From contig CAJKHT010000033.1 of NCBI GenBank assembly GCA_905199755.1, positions 1 through 29,033 on the forward strand: a stretch of 29,033 nt of DNA. Direction: 5' to 3'. The stretch's first letter is position 1. Each line of letters begins with the position of its first letter. The position numbers and the translations under genes were made by a program. Below are positions 1 to 9,032 of the stretch, piece by piece. Origin of the DNA: an uncultured Eubacteriales bacterium (GTDB lineage Bacteria > Bacillota > Clostridia > UBA1381). The notes under the pieces are model-generated. The model was not told where the DNA came from. It saw nothing but the letters and a program-made list of their open reading frames with translations, and did not search any database.

Positions 1-57
1 TTTCGGAAGATACCAGCAAAAATTGAAGATTGATAATTTTGATTGAATGTGATAGGC

Positions 58-63
58 TATAAT
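58..63 (+). promoter_or_regulatory. Possible -10 box ahead of the ABC importer operon
   Basis: A perfect TATAAT lies 59 bases before the solute-binding protein start. No convincing -35 hexamer is found 16-18 bases upstream; the nearest TTGATA-like hexamer is about 22 bases away. If it is a promoter it may depend on an activator, as expected for a sugar-induced operon. The rest of bases 1-121 is AT-rich with no other recognisable signal, and the true promoter may lie upstream of the window. Confidence 0.3.
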
Positions 64-121
64 TAATTAAACAAGAAGAATAGTGACAAATAGTAGGTAT
101 AGAGTACAGAAAGGAAGAACA

Positions 122-1708
122 ATGAAAAGAAGCAAGAAAAATTTTATTATGTGCATAGTTGCAACTCTTGTATTACTGGCATCGGGATGTGGATTGGAGA
201 AACAGAATACAAGCTATGAGAATCAGGATATTCCGCGTAGTCTTACTATATTTGCGGGTATGGGTGCATCGCCTGCAAAGGGCGGAGCTCAGTCCAATAA
301 CGATATAGCATCATTTAGACTTATGGAAAAAATGACAGGGTGTCATGTTGAATGGACGCATCCTGCCTCGGGGGCATTTGAAGAAAAGTTTAATCTTATG
401 ATTACATCAGGGAATCTGCCCGATGCCATTGTTGCAAACTGGCGTGACATAAGCGGCGGTGTTGATACGTATGTTGACGATGAGATTATTTTGGAGCTTA
501 CGGATATGGTTAAGGAATATATGCCTAACTTCTGGGGATATCTTGAAGCGAATCCCGATATTAAAAAGCAGATTGTCAATGATGACGGGGAAATTTTATA
601 TATTCCGTTTATTCGCAAGGATAAAGAACTTAATATTTATCAAGGACCGCAGATACGAGTTGATTGGCTTGAAAAACTGGGACTTGACATACCGAAAACC
701 ACAGATGATTTATATAACGTCCTTAAAGCATTTAAGGAAAAAGATCCTAACGGCAACGGTCAGGCAGATGAAATCCCTATGACCGGTATAGATTTTGACG
801 ATACAACAAACGGTATAGGGAATTTACTTTGGGCTTTCGGAACAACGTATGACTTCTACGTTGATAACGGCACGGTAAAATACGGTCCGATGGAGCCTGA
901 GTTTGCAGAGGGACTGAAATATATCACCAAGCTTTACAGCGAAAATCTTATAGATACGGATTATCTGTTAAATGACAGACAGAAAATGGACAGTAAAGTG
1001 CTTAACAACCGTTCGGGATTTTTATTTGCCATGCAGCCTACAAAATATTGTAACAGTGAACTGAATGACGGAACGAAGAAAGTTTTGGGAATTCCGTATC
1101 TTATCGGAAGCAACGGCAAAAAGGCATGCTTCAACCCTATGTATACACAAAGTGTTATCGGAACATCCATTGCATTAACAACCGCCAACAAAAATCCTGT
1201 CGGAACGTTGAAATGGCTTGATAATTTCTACGGCGGAAAAGGCTATGAATATATGAATTTCGGAGAAGAAGGCGTTGACTTTGCCTGGGTAGACGGTTAT
1301 CCGAAGCTTTCGGATTCTATCCTTAACAATCCGAATCTTGACAGAACCTCTGCAATAGGAATGGCAATCGGAGCGTTTGATTCCGCTTTTCCGACATTGC
1401 AGGACTGGAGATATTATGAACAGACGCTTTCACCGTGGGGAAGTGAGTCTATAAATACATGGGCAAAAGATGATGTTGATACAAAAGGTATATTGCCTCC
1501 GGTTTCATTAAATGATGATGACAATGAAAAGGTTGCCCAGATTATGACACAGATAAAATCGTACGTTTCATCCGAATATAATAAAATACTGGTTGGACAG
1601 AGCAGCATAGATACATGGCAGGGAGTATGTGAACAAATGAAAAAGATGGGAATAGAAGATATGGTGAAAATCTATAACAACGCATATAAGAGCTATCAGG
1701 AGAGATAA
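122..1708 (+). CDS. ABC transporter sugar-binding lipoprotein (CUT1, LplA/YtcQ type)
   Basis: Extracellular solute-binding lipoprotein of about 528 residues that would capture oligosaccharides and pass them to the two permeases encoded immediately downstream. Residues 1-23 form a lipoprotein signal: a basic N-terminus, a hydrophobic stretch and a lipobox LASGC, with Cys23 the predicted lipidated residue. A DPNGNGQADEIP segment near residue 208 is the EF-hand-like calcium loop typical of the long (500-550 residue) LplA/YtcQ-type binding proteins. The start at 122 is preferred because AAGGAAG lies just upstream and the signal peptide begins there; an upstream in-frame GTG at 83 would add a hydrophilic leader. 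The next gene begins 3 bases after the stop. The ligand cannot be read from sequence; context suggests uronate- or galactose-containing oligosaccharides. Confidence 0.9.
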   Translation: MKRSKKNFIMCIVATLVLLASGCGLEKQNTSYENQDIPRSLTIFAGMGASPAKGGAQSNNDIASFRLMEKMTGCHVEWTHPASGAFEEKFNLMITSGNLPDAIVANWRDISGGVDTYVDDEIILELTDMVKEYMPNFWGYLEANPDIKKQIVNDDGEILYIPFIRKDKELNIYQGPQIRVDWLEKLGLDIPKTTDDLYNVLKAFKEKDPNGNGQADEIPMTGIDFDDTTNGIGNLLWAFGTTYDFYVDNGTVKYGPMEPEFAEGLKYITKLYSENLIDTDYLLNDRQKMDSKVLNNRSGFLFAMQPTKYCNSELNDGTKKVLGIPYLIGSNGKKACFNPMYTQSVIGTSIALTTANKNPVGTLKWLDNFYGGKGYEYMNFGEEGVDFAWVDGYPKLSDSILNNPNLDRTSAIGMAIGAFDSAFPTLQDWRYYEQTLSPWGSESINTWAKDDVDTKGILPPVSLNDDDNEKVAQIMTQIKSYVSSEYNKILVGQSSIDTWQGVCEQMKKMGIEDMVKIYNNAYKSYQER

Positions 1709-1711
1709 AGG

Positions 1712-2656
1712 ATGAGTAAGAAGCAAGTACAAGCATATAATGAAACTCAGGCAGCGCCGCTGCTGAAACGCATGGCAAAGTATAAACATATATATGTTAT
1801 TTTGATACCTACGCTGCTGTTTTATCTCATTTTCTGTTATTTGCCGATGGCGGGAAATATAATGGCATTTCAGAAATATTCAATTACAAAAGGAATATTC
1901 GGAAGTGAATTTGTCGGATTGAAGAATTTTAAAAGCTTTCTGACAGCATATAACTTTTGGCAGGTGCTGAAAAACACGCTTCTCATAAATATATATGATC
2001 TTATTTTCGGATTTCCGGCACCTATAATTTTAGCACTGCTGCTCAATGAAATAAAAAACACGACATTTAAAAAGACTGTTCAGACGATTACATATATGCC
2101 TCATTTCATTTCTACCGTGGTAATAGCGAGCATGGTTCTTTCGTTTGTTTCAAGCGAGGGACTCATCAATCAAATAAGAGAGATTTTCGGACTGGAAAGT
2201 ATTTCTTTTATGATAATGCCGCAATATTTCAGAACAATTTACGTGTCGTCGAATATATGGCAGACAATCGGCTGGGGAAGCATTATATATATTGCAGCTC
2301 TTGCGGGAGTGGATCAGGAGCTTTATGAAGCTGCTGTTATAGATGGCGCCGGCAGGTGGAATCAAATGCTTCATGTCACGCTGCCGGGAATCACTCCCAC
2401 AATTGTTATTCTTTTGGTTATGAGGATAGGCCAGCTTTTGTCGGTTGGTTATGAGAAAATAATTCTGCTATACAATCCTACGGTATATGAAACGGCAGAT
2501 GTGATTTCAACCTATGTTTACAGGCGTGCCTTGCTTGAAGGCGGAAACTACGGATATTCTGCGGCGGTGGGAATGTTTAACTCAATTATTAATTTTGTAT
2601 TGCTTATTACTGCGAATCGTATAAGCAAGCGCATATCCGGCGGTGGGTTATGGTGA
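1712..2656 (+). CDS. ABC transporter permease, LplB type
   Basis: Inner-membrane permease of 314 residues (binding-protein-dependent transport family, PF00528). It has a hydrophobic helix near residues 28-50 and several further membrane segments. The cytoplasmic EAA loop, which docks the ATPase, starts near Glu206 (EAAVIDGAGRW...LPGI). Length and N-terminus match the LplB-type partner of LplA/YtcQ binding proteins. AGGAGAG sits about 7 bases upstream of the ATG and overlaps the end of the binding-protein gene, suggesting translational coupling. It forms a heterodimer with the next gene's product. No ATP-binding subunit gene occurs in the window, as is common for Gram-positive CUT1 importers that share one ATPase. 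Confidence 0.93.
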   Translation: MSKKQVQAYNETQAAPLLKRMAKYKHIYVILIPTLLFYLIFCYLPMAGNIMAFQKYSITKGIFGSEFVGLKNFKSFLTAYNFWQVLKNTLLINIYDLIFGFPAPIILALLLNEIKNTTFKKTVQTITYMPHFISTVVIASMVLSFVSSEGLINQIREIFGLESISFMIMPQYFRTIYVSSNIWQTIGWGSIIYIAALAGVDQELYEAAVIDGAGRWNQMLHVTLPGITPTIVILLVMRIGQLLSVGYEKIILLYNPTVYETADVISTYVYRRALLEGGNYGYSAAVGMFNSIINFVLLITANRISKRISGGGLW

Positions 2657-2672
2657 TAGGAGTGAGAGTATA

Positions 2673-3557
2673 ATGATAAGATATAAAAAAAGCATTGGTG
2701 AACGGATATTTGATATCTGTAATTATTTAATTCTTATTCTGCTGGTCATAATCACCTTGTATCCATGCTACTATGTTCTTGTTGCATCTGTCAGCAGTCC
2801 TACGGAGATATATAACAACGGAGGATTGCTACTGTATCCGAAAAAAATTGCGGCAAACAGTTATTTGGAGGTTCTTAAGCATAAACCTTTATGGACAGGT
2901 TATCGTAACTCGATTTTCTATATATTGGCGGGGGGATTTTTAAGTGTCAGTCTTACGGTAACGGCAGCGTTTGCACTTACAAGAAAAGGTCTGCCGGGGA
3001 AAAATATAATAATGCTTGCGATTTTGTTTACAATGTATTTTTCCGGCGGACTTATACCTACCTATGTGGTTGTAAAAAGTCTGGGACTTCTTGACACACC
3101 GTTAGCGATGATTTTGCCCGGTGCGGTGAGTACATATAATTTGATAATTACAATTTCGTATTTTAAAGGACTGCCGAATGCGCTTGAAGAAGCGGCGAAA
3201 ATAGACGGAGCAAACGATTATATGATTTTCTTCAGAATACTTTTGCCTCTTGCAAAGCCGGTCGTGGCAGTAATTACACTGTATTACGTAGTTGCAATAT
3301 GGAACAACTATTTTACGGCTTTGATTTATATTACGAAAAAATCTCTTCAGCCGTTACAGATGGTTTTAAGAGAAATTCTGATACAGAATGATACGGCGGC
3401 GATTGCAGGGACGGAACAGGCGGATGCCGCACAGGCTTATGCCGAAAACGTAAAATATGCCACAATAGTTGTTTCAACTGTTCCTATTTTGTGCGTGTAC
3501 CCGTTTATTCAGAAGTATTTTGTAAAAGGCGTAACGATAGGTGCGGTAAAGGGATAA
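2673..3557 (+). CDS. ABC transporter permease, YtcP type
   Basis: Second CUT1 permease, 294 residues, partner of the LplB-type protein upstream. It has an N-terminal membrane helix near residues 12-35, a CYYVLVASVSS segment characteristic of YtcP/AraQ-type permeases, and an EAA loop beginning near residue 172 (EEAAKIDGAND...LLPLAKP). The ATG at 2673 is chosen because AGGAGTG lies 8-9 bases upstream; an in-frame GTG at 2643 would overlap the preceding gene and encode an unlikely hydrophilic leader. It is separated from the first permease by 16 bases and is followed 12 bases later by the M14-type gene, consistent with one transcript. Confidence 0.93.
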   Translation: MIRYKKSIGERIFDICNYLILILLVIITLYPCYYVLVASVSSPTEIYNNGGLLLYPKKIAANSYLEVLKHKPLWTGYRNSIFYILAGGFLSVSLTVTAAFALTRKGLPGKNIIMLAILFTMYFSGGLIPTYVVVKSLGLLDTPLAMILPGAVSTYNLIITISYFKGLPNALEEAAKIDGANDYMIFFRILLPLAKPVVAVITLYYVVAIWNNYFTALIYITKKSLQPLQMVLREILIQNDTAAIAGTEQADAAQAYAENVKYATIVVSTVPILCVYPFIQKYFVKGVTIGAVKG

Positions 3558-3569
3558 GAAAGGAACTTT

Positions 3570-4583
3570 ATGAAACCTGAATATTGGAAAACAAGACTTA
3601 ATGATATAGACAATGTTATGCGAGATGTAAAAAAAGGTATTGCAGAGGTTATATGCAAATCTCCGGGCGGTAGAAACATATATATTGTTCGATATGGAAA
3701 TACCGGCAGGCGAGGTATGAATACGGCAAATTACAGCTCTGCCTGCGGTGCAATGGATGTTTCAAGCTATAAACGTAAAAACCGCCCGTGCGCTATGCTT
3801 ATAGGAGCGGTGCACGGCAATGAACCGGAAGGAATTGCGGCAATACTGAATCTTATAAGTATGATTGAAACAGGAAAAAAGCTTGACGGTGCGGCAGATA
3901 ACACCTTTAAAGATATTGCCGATAAAATGGATTTGCTTTTAATACCATGTGCAAACCCGGACGGCAGAAGCAGAGTGCCTTTTGAAAGCTTTGTCGGTGT
4001 AGACTTTGAAACTTTCAGATATTATTCGCAGGGGACATGGAAAAACGGTGAGCTGTGCAATTGGCCGGACTGTAAAAAGGTACATCCGATTTTGAATGAG
4101 TGTGATTATCTTGGCGGGTATTTTGATGATAATGGTGTCAATATCATGCACGATAACTTTTTCAATCCTATGTCGCAGACTACTTCAAAAATTTTGGAAG
4201 CAGCGGAAAAGTATGCCGCAGACTTTACAATACAGCTGCATGGCGGCGATAATTGTACCGCACATATGATACAACCGGCATATACTTCGGGAGAAAGCAT
4301 GGAACTTTTAAACGAGCTTGCATTGAGAGTGCAGGATGAGTGTGATAAAGCGTCTTTGCCGTATACGGTTTATCCGACTGAACGCAGAGAGGGAATAATA
4401 CCTCCTCCATCGTTTAACTTTGCGAGCGCCATACATCATGTATGCGGATGTGCTTCCGCAGTACATGAATGTAATCAGGGAATATCTGATAAAGAGGGCG
4501 CTCTTACATATGAAGAAATATTTAAAGAACATATGATTTTGTTCAAGGAGCTGTTTGACTTTTGCATAGAAAAATTCAGATAA
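3570..4583 (+). CDS. M14-family zinc carboxypeptidase-like protein, cytoplasmic
   Basis: Protein of 337 residues with the zinc-site motifs of the M14 (carboxypeptidase A / aspartoacylase-succinylglutamate desuccinylase) fold. HxxE is His82-Glu85 in AVHGNEPEG, the third zinc ligand is probably His224 in QLHGGDN, and the candidate catalytic base is Glu300 in VHECNQG. NPDGR near residue 129 is the usual substrate-binding loop of M14 peptidases. No signal peptide or membrane segment is visible, so it should act in the cytoplasm. Translation is supported by AAAGGAA ahead of the ATG. Sitting directly after the importer genes suggests it acts on an imported compound, perhaps removing an amide-linked amino acid or acyl group from an oligosaccharide. 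That role is inference; peptidase activity on muropeptides is the alternative. Confidence 0.8.
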   Translation: MKPEYWKTRLNDIDNVMRDVKKGIAEVICKSPGGRNIYIVRYGNTGRRGMNTANYSSACGAMDVSSYKRKNRPCAMLIGAVHGNEPEGIAAILNLISMIETGKKLDGAADNTFKDIADKMDLLLIPCANPDGRSRVPFESFVGVDFETFRYYSQGTWKNGELCNWPDCKKVHPILNECDYLGGYFDDNGVNIMHDNFFNPMSQTTSKILEAAEKYAADFTIQLHGGDNCTAHMIQPAYTSGESMELLNELALRVQDECDKASLPYTVYPTERREGIIPPPSFNFASAIHHVCGCASAVHECNQGISDKEGALTYEEIFKEHMILFKELFDFCIEKFR

Positions 4584-4615
4584 TACATTATACTTAAAAT
4601 GAGGTGACTGTATAC

Positions 4616-7516
4616 ATGAAAAAATATATAATGTCTGTATTGGTTGTAATGATAGTATTTTGTTCGTCTGTTTTTGCCGAGGAAACAAACAGTTATTCGG
4701 CAAAACTGAGAGTGGATAATATTATTGAAATGAAATGGAAACTGCATAATACAGATGCGGCTTATCTGAAAATATACGGTACAGATGACGGAAATGAGGC
4801 TAACTATGTCAAAGTTGCCGAAAAAATTGCTGTAACGGATGAAAATTATTTGTTTGATTTTCTGTCTGCCGGAGTGGATTACAGCGATTATTACACCTTT
4901 ATCCTGTGCAGATACGACGGTACTGAAATTGACAGGCAAACTGTGCAGACTTCATTTATTATGAAACGATTAAGCAAAAAGATAACAAATCGGCAGCATC
5001 CGTATATGGTTGCAACACCCGAACTGATAGAAGGCGCAAAAGAAAAAATAAGAAATTATGCTTTTTATAAGCGTTCGTATGATGCGCTGGTGAAAATGGC
5101 AGACGATTGGGTTGAATATTATAAGGATTTTGAAGGCACAATTCCTCAGAACCCTGTTGGAAACAACGGGCCTATGTTTGATGCTAAAAATGCGGTATTT
5201 TATTGTGCGGAGGCATATGTGCTTTCGGACAATCCGAAGCAGGAGTGGCTCGACACTTCTGTCAAAATGATGAAAGCATTGGGAGATTCATACAAGGTTT
5301 TGGATCATCTTATGATGCAGAGACAGGACGACTTTATGATTACGAAAATGCTTTGTGAAGGGTATGATCTTATATATAATTATATAAGCGAGGAGGACAG
5401 AGCTATTATAGAGCAGGACTTGTTCCGCACCATGGCAGAAAGAGTTCAGCAGATTCCCGGAAGAGGTATTTTAAGAGGTGGCGTACTTAATGATTTGGCG
5501 CTTTGTTCTATCGGTCTTTTGCTTAAAGATAACGATATATACGAAAAGGGCTGGAAACGTGACGAAGTATACGGCTTTTGGAGTATGATGGTAAATGGTG
5601 TAGGTGACGACGGAATGTGGTGGGAACAGTCATCGGGATATCATGAAGGACGTATTCATCATTTCAGCGAACTGGGTGAGGAATACATAAATAGCGGTTA
5701 TGACTTCTACGGTCATATTTTTGAGGGTGAGAGGTGTACTGCGGATATGGGCGGCAGTATGCCCAAAAGGCGCTATGAGGGGGCAAATACATATGCGCAG
5801 ACAAAGTATACGGATCTGATTGACGGTCTTATAAACCGCGTTTCATTAAACGGATGGATTCCCGCTTTCGGGGATGCAACGGCAGAACTATACCTTAACT
5901 CCTACGGCTATGTAAATTATTGGGAAAGAATTTACGGACGCACAGGCGATGAAACGTGTCGGTATTTACTTCAGCTTAAATACGGAACGGACAGATATGA
6001 AAGCGATCCCGATTCAGGCAGCCGATTGGTCGACCCGAAACTTATGTTTATTTCAAATCCTGATTTGGGAGAGAAGATAGACGGTATCAAATTCGGCAAT
6101 GTTCAGTATAACCGTAAAGGTTACAGAAAGCTGGGTGTGTCGGTATTGGGCGATATGGGTGAGTTTGGCTTGAGGTCAAAAGGTACGAAAGACGAATCTA
6201 CCGAACTGTTTATACAGTCATGTCATTATGGTACCGTATCACATTGTCATGGTGACAAGCTTTCGGTAATATTAAGGTTAAGAGGTACGGAAGCGCTTGC
6301 AGACTGGGGTACGTATGAATACAGAACGCCTGCAAGACGTCAGTATGCGAAATTTACGGCAGCTCATAATACAGTTCTTGTGGACAGACGTTCGCAAGCA
6401 CCGTATGAAAACTGTAACCTGATAAACGGAGAATTTATCGGTGATGATCAGGGACAGTTTACGGGCGGTGAATTTAAAGATATATCGATAGGCCCGTCCT
6501 CAAGAGCCATTATGGTTGAAAACAACAATGCTTATGCATATGCAGGTGTGGATATGAACCGAACCGTATGGCAGGTTGATGATTATATTTTCGATGTTTT
6601 CAATGTGCGGAGCAACAAATCCCATTTATATGAATACGGTCTGAATTTTAACGGTGAATGTAAAAAGCTCGGCACGTACATGGTTCAACGGAATCCCGAA
6701 GAACCTTTCGGTGACCTTGTCGGAGCGATGATGATTAAAAATTTGAGCGACGGTAAATCAGGTGATTATTCATGGAGCAGCGTTTGGAAAATAAATACAA
6801 AAAACGGTGAAGATTTAAATTTAAGAACAACTACTCTCGGCGAACCGGGGGTAAATACAGCTGTTATTACGGGACTTGGTGTCGATGATGATCTTGAACT
6901 GAAAAATTACAATAAGCACGTTATGTTTGCTTCAAGAAATCAGCGTAATACAACCTTTGTCAGTGTATTTGAGCCGGACAGAAACGGTAAATTCAGAACT
7001 GTAAGACAAATCAAATGTCCGAAATCAAACGGCGAAACCGTGCAGGCGGCAACGGTGACGGACGAAAACGGAATTACGGATACGTTTATGGCGTCGGTAT
7101 CAAATAAAATCCGCAAGGCAAACAGTTTGTCAAGTGACGCAAAGAGCGCACTTCTGAGAAATAACAACGGAGAGGAAACAATTTTGGGTTGTATGAGCGG
7201 CACATATGCTGCGGGAAAGACGATTGCCGTTACCGCTGATAACCCGGTAACATTCCAGCTCAATAAAACAAATGATGGATGTTACAGATTCGATATGGGT
7301 GAAAACAGCGAGGCAAACATCAGCATAAAAGGTCTTGAAGGATATAAGATATTCAGGATGTCGCTTTCGGATGAAATTGAACTCTATGATGATGTAGAGG
7401 GTGATATTTCCGGTTTCAAAGCCGAAAAAAATACAATCTATGTTCTTTCCAAGGACGGAGCCGAACGTAATATGGAAGCGCCGTATGTCTTGATGGTGGA
7501 AGTACCCGTAAATTAG
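4616..7516 (+). CDS. Secreted heparinase II/III-family polysaccharide lyase (paralogue 1)
   Basis: Predicted secreted lyase of 966 residues, probably cutting a uronic-acid polysaccharide by beta-elimination. Order: signal peptide (cleavage after VFA, about residue 20); FN3-like domain (about 25-105); all-helical toroid (about 115-480) containing WWEQSSGYHEG with Trp335 to Glu344; heparinase II/III beta-sandwich (about 510-760); C-terminal beta region. The family metal-site pattern is complete: SHCHGD (His543, His545), ADWGTY (Asp563) and AAHNT (His584), corresponding to the zinc ligands described for heparinase II. The ATG at 4616 is chosen because GAGGTG lies 9 bases upstream and the signal peptide starts there; an in-frame GTG at 4604 falls inside that ribosome binding site. 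The family includes PL12, PL15, PL17 and PL21; the exact subfamily and substrate are not determinable here. Confidence 0.85.
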   Translation: MKKYIMSVLVVMIVFCSSVFAEETNSYSAKLRVDNIIEMKWKLHNTDAAYLKIYGTDDGNEANYVKVAEKIAVTDENYLFDFLSAGVDYSDYYTFILCRYDGTEIDRQTVQTSFIMKRLSKKITNRQHPYMVATPELIEGAKEKIRNYAFYKRSYDALVKMADDWVEYYKDFEGTIPQNPVGNNGPMFDAKNAVFYCAEAYVLSDNPKQEWLDTSVKMMKALGDSYKVLDHLMMQRQDDFMITKMLCEGYDLIYNYISEEDRAIIEQDLFRTMAERVQQIPGRGILRGGVLNDLALCSIGLLLKDNDIYEKGWKRDEVYGFWSMMVNGVGDDGMWWEQSSGYHEGRIHHFSELGEEYINSGYDFYGHIFEGERCTADMGGSMPKRRYEGANTYAQTKYTDLIDGLINRVSLNGWIPAFGDATAELYLNSYGYVNYWERIYGRTGDETCRYLLQLKYGTDRYESDPDSGSRLVDPKLMFISNPDLGEKIDGIKFGNVQYNRKGYRKLGVSVLGDMGEFGLRSKGTKDESTELFIQSCHYGTVSHCHGDKLSVILRLRGTEALADWGTYEYRTPARRQYAKFTAAHNTVLVDRRSQAPYENCNLINGEFIGDDQGQFTGGEFKDISIGPSSRAIMVENNNAYAYAGVDMNRTVWQVDDYIFDVFNVRSNKSHLYEYGLNFNGECKKLGTYMVQRNPEEPFGDLVGAMMIKNLSDGKSGDYSWSSVWKINTKNGEDLNLRTTTLGEPGVNTAVITGLGVDDDLELKNYNKHVMFASRNQRNTTFVSVFEPDRNGKFRTVRQIKCPKSNGETVQAATVTDENGITDTFMASVSNKIRKANSLSSDAKSALLRNNNGEETILGCMSGTYAAGKTIAVTADNPVTFQLNKTNDGCYRFDMGENSEANISIKGLEGYKIFRMSLSDEIELYDDVEGDISGFKAEKNTIYVLSKDGAERNMEAPYVLMVEVPVN

Positions 7517-7570
7517 GATTTTCGGAAAATAAAAGTAAAAAATATTTCAATATGTTTGGAGGAGAAAGTA

Positions 7571-9004
7571 ATGTTAAAAAATATGAAAAAGGCGTTTGCT
7601 TTCTTATTTGCCGTAACTGCGGCAATACAGTTTGTCACCGTAAGCTTTACAATAACTGCGGATGCTTCGGAACTTACCGAATATTTTATTGATACGTCGG
7701 GATATACAAATGCCGATGATGTGTTCAATAAATATTCGTCAAAGCTCAGAAGGCAGAATTATACCGAAAACGGCGGTCAGGTTTATGAAGCAAAGGGTGA
7801 CATGATACGCATAACAAATAAAGAGGAAGTAAATAATTCGCATATTTGTATGGATTTTTTCGGAAACTGGCAGCAGACGTCGGAAAATTATTCAAAACTG
7901 CGTCTGACATTTAAAATGTCTACATCGGATACTACACAATCAAAAAATGTTGTGGCAAGATTTTATCATTACCAAAATGACGGAAAGAGAACAGGCATTT
8001 TTGATGATACGGTGATAAATTTTGATACTGACGGAAATATGAAATGCAGTATGAAAACAATTGAGCCATATGAGTTGAACCGCATATATACAATTGATTA
8101 TATCGTTGACCTTAAAAGCGGATACAGAAGACTGTATATAGACGACAAACTTGCCGCCGAGGAAACCGAAGTCTCGATAGCAAAATACGGCAATTCGGAT
8201 TATATGGTATTTAATAACGCAAGATTTCAGTATGTGGCAAAGAAAGGTTCTGACGGAAAATACATAGAAACTGAGGTCGCATACGGAGATATAGGCTACA
8301 AATATTATGATTCATGCACGCGTTTTATTGATAATCCGCCGTACATAGAAGAAAACTATATAGCATTTTCAAAGCCTGTATTTGTATCCGATACCGAGGG
8401 GGAAACGGATATAAGCGATTACGTTCCCTATGATGTCCATGCAATTAAAATACAAACGGAAGGCAGTTTATCAAAAGGCGGAATTAGTGCGGATATGTTT
8501 GCCCTTAAATCGGATAAAATGTCCGTACCGATAAAAGAAGCGACATATTCGGACGATTTGCTTGTATTGGAATTTGATCCTTTGAATATGTCAAAAACGG
8601 ACTGGACTTTGATAATAAGCGGAGAGATAGTTCTTGCAAACGGAAACAAGACGGGACGCGACTTTAAGATTGCATTCAAAACGGGGCCGAAACCGTTTGA
8701 TATAACCTCAGTTACGTTCAGTAAGACAGGAAAGCTCAACAGCGGTGAAAGAGCGTCCGCAGATGTAATTTTCAGAAATATTACAGGCGAAACGAAAAAC
8801 GTTACCGTGATAATAATGTCATACAGCCCTGACGGAAGAATGAATGGAATGAAAGCTAAAAGTGCGGCAATAACCAAAGATAATCAAATCGTTACAACCG
8901 ATGATATTGAAGTATTAAAAGATAATTCGGAAATCAGAGCGTATGTAATCAACAGCTGGGCAAATCCTATCAGCATAGATAATATGATTTACACGAATAA
9001 TTAA
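7571..9004 (+). CDS. Secreted concanavalin-like / Ig-like carbohydrate-binding protein
   Basis: Secreted protein of 477 residues with no recognised catalytic site. After a signal peptide (cleavage near residue 33, around the DASEL segment) comes a beta-rich concanavalin/LamG-like region (about 35-255), with the strand pattern SKLRLTFKMS...RRLYIDDKLAAE. It is followed by an SbsA-like Ig domain (about 275-375) and a last domain (about 376-477) shared with two other secreted proteins of this locus. The ATG at 7571 follows a strong GGAGGAG at 7558-7564; a TTG at 7556 overlaps that site and is rejected. The concanavalin-like and last domains resemble the N-terminal part of the next gene's product. 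A role in binding polysaccharide at the surface is inferred. Confidence 0.7.
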   Translation: MLKNMKKAFAFLFAVTAAIQFVTVSFTITADASELTEYFIDTSGYTNADDVFNKYSSKLRRQNYTENGGQVYEAKGDMIRITNKEEVNNSHICMDFFGNWQQTSENYSKLRLTFKMSTSDTTQSKNVVARFYHYQNDGKRTGIFDDTVINFDTDGNMKCSMKTIEPYELNRIYTIDYIVDLKSGYRRLYIDDKLAAEETEVSIAKYGNSDYMVFNNARFQYVAKKGSDGKYIETEVAYGDIGYKYYDSCTRFIDNPPYIEENYIAFSKPVFVSDTEGETDISDYVPYDVHAIKIQTEGSLSKGGISADMFALKSDKMSVPIKEATYSDDLLVLEFDPLNMSKTDWTLIISGEIVLANGNKTGRDFKIAFKTGPKPFDITSVTFSKTGKLNSGERASADVIFRNITGETKNVTVIIMSYSPDGRMNGMKAKSAAITKDNQIVTTDDIEVLKDNSEIRAYVINSWANPISIDNMIYTNN

Positions 9005-9015
9005 CAAAATTCATG

Positions 9016-9022
9016 AAAGGAG
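9016..9022 (+). promoter_or_regulatory. Ribosome binding site fixing a GTG start
   Basis: AAAGGAG lies 10 bases before the GTG at 9033. The nearby ATGs at 9013 and 9024 run into TGA within a few codons, so the lyase gene must begin at GTG 9033, where the signal peptide starts. Confidence 0.7.
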
Positions 9023-9032
9023 AAATGCGGCA

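Noticed and set aside
83..121. In-frame upstream GTG start for the solute-binding protein
   Set aside because: It would place a hydrophilic leader ahead of a clear lipoprotein signal; the ATG at 122 has its own AAGGAAG site.
4308..4939. Overlapping antisense open frames of 131 and 154 codons
   Set aside because: They lie opposite two well-supported genes, have no matching domain or ribosome binding site, and have the composition expected of a shadow frame.
7518..7530. ATTTTC-G-GAAAAT palindrome after the first lyase as an operator
   Set aside because: It is short and AT-rich, it is not repeated ahead of other genes in the locus, and it is easily expected by chance.
8428..8877. Antisense open frame of 149 codons
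   Set aside because: It is opposite the Ig-like and last domains of a gene with a strong start and signal peptide; no recognisable protein is encoded.
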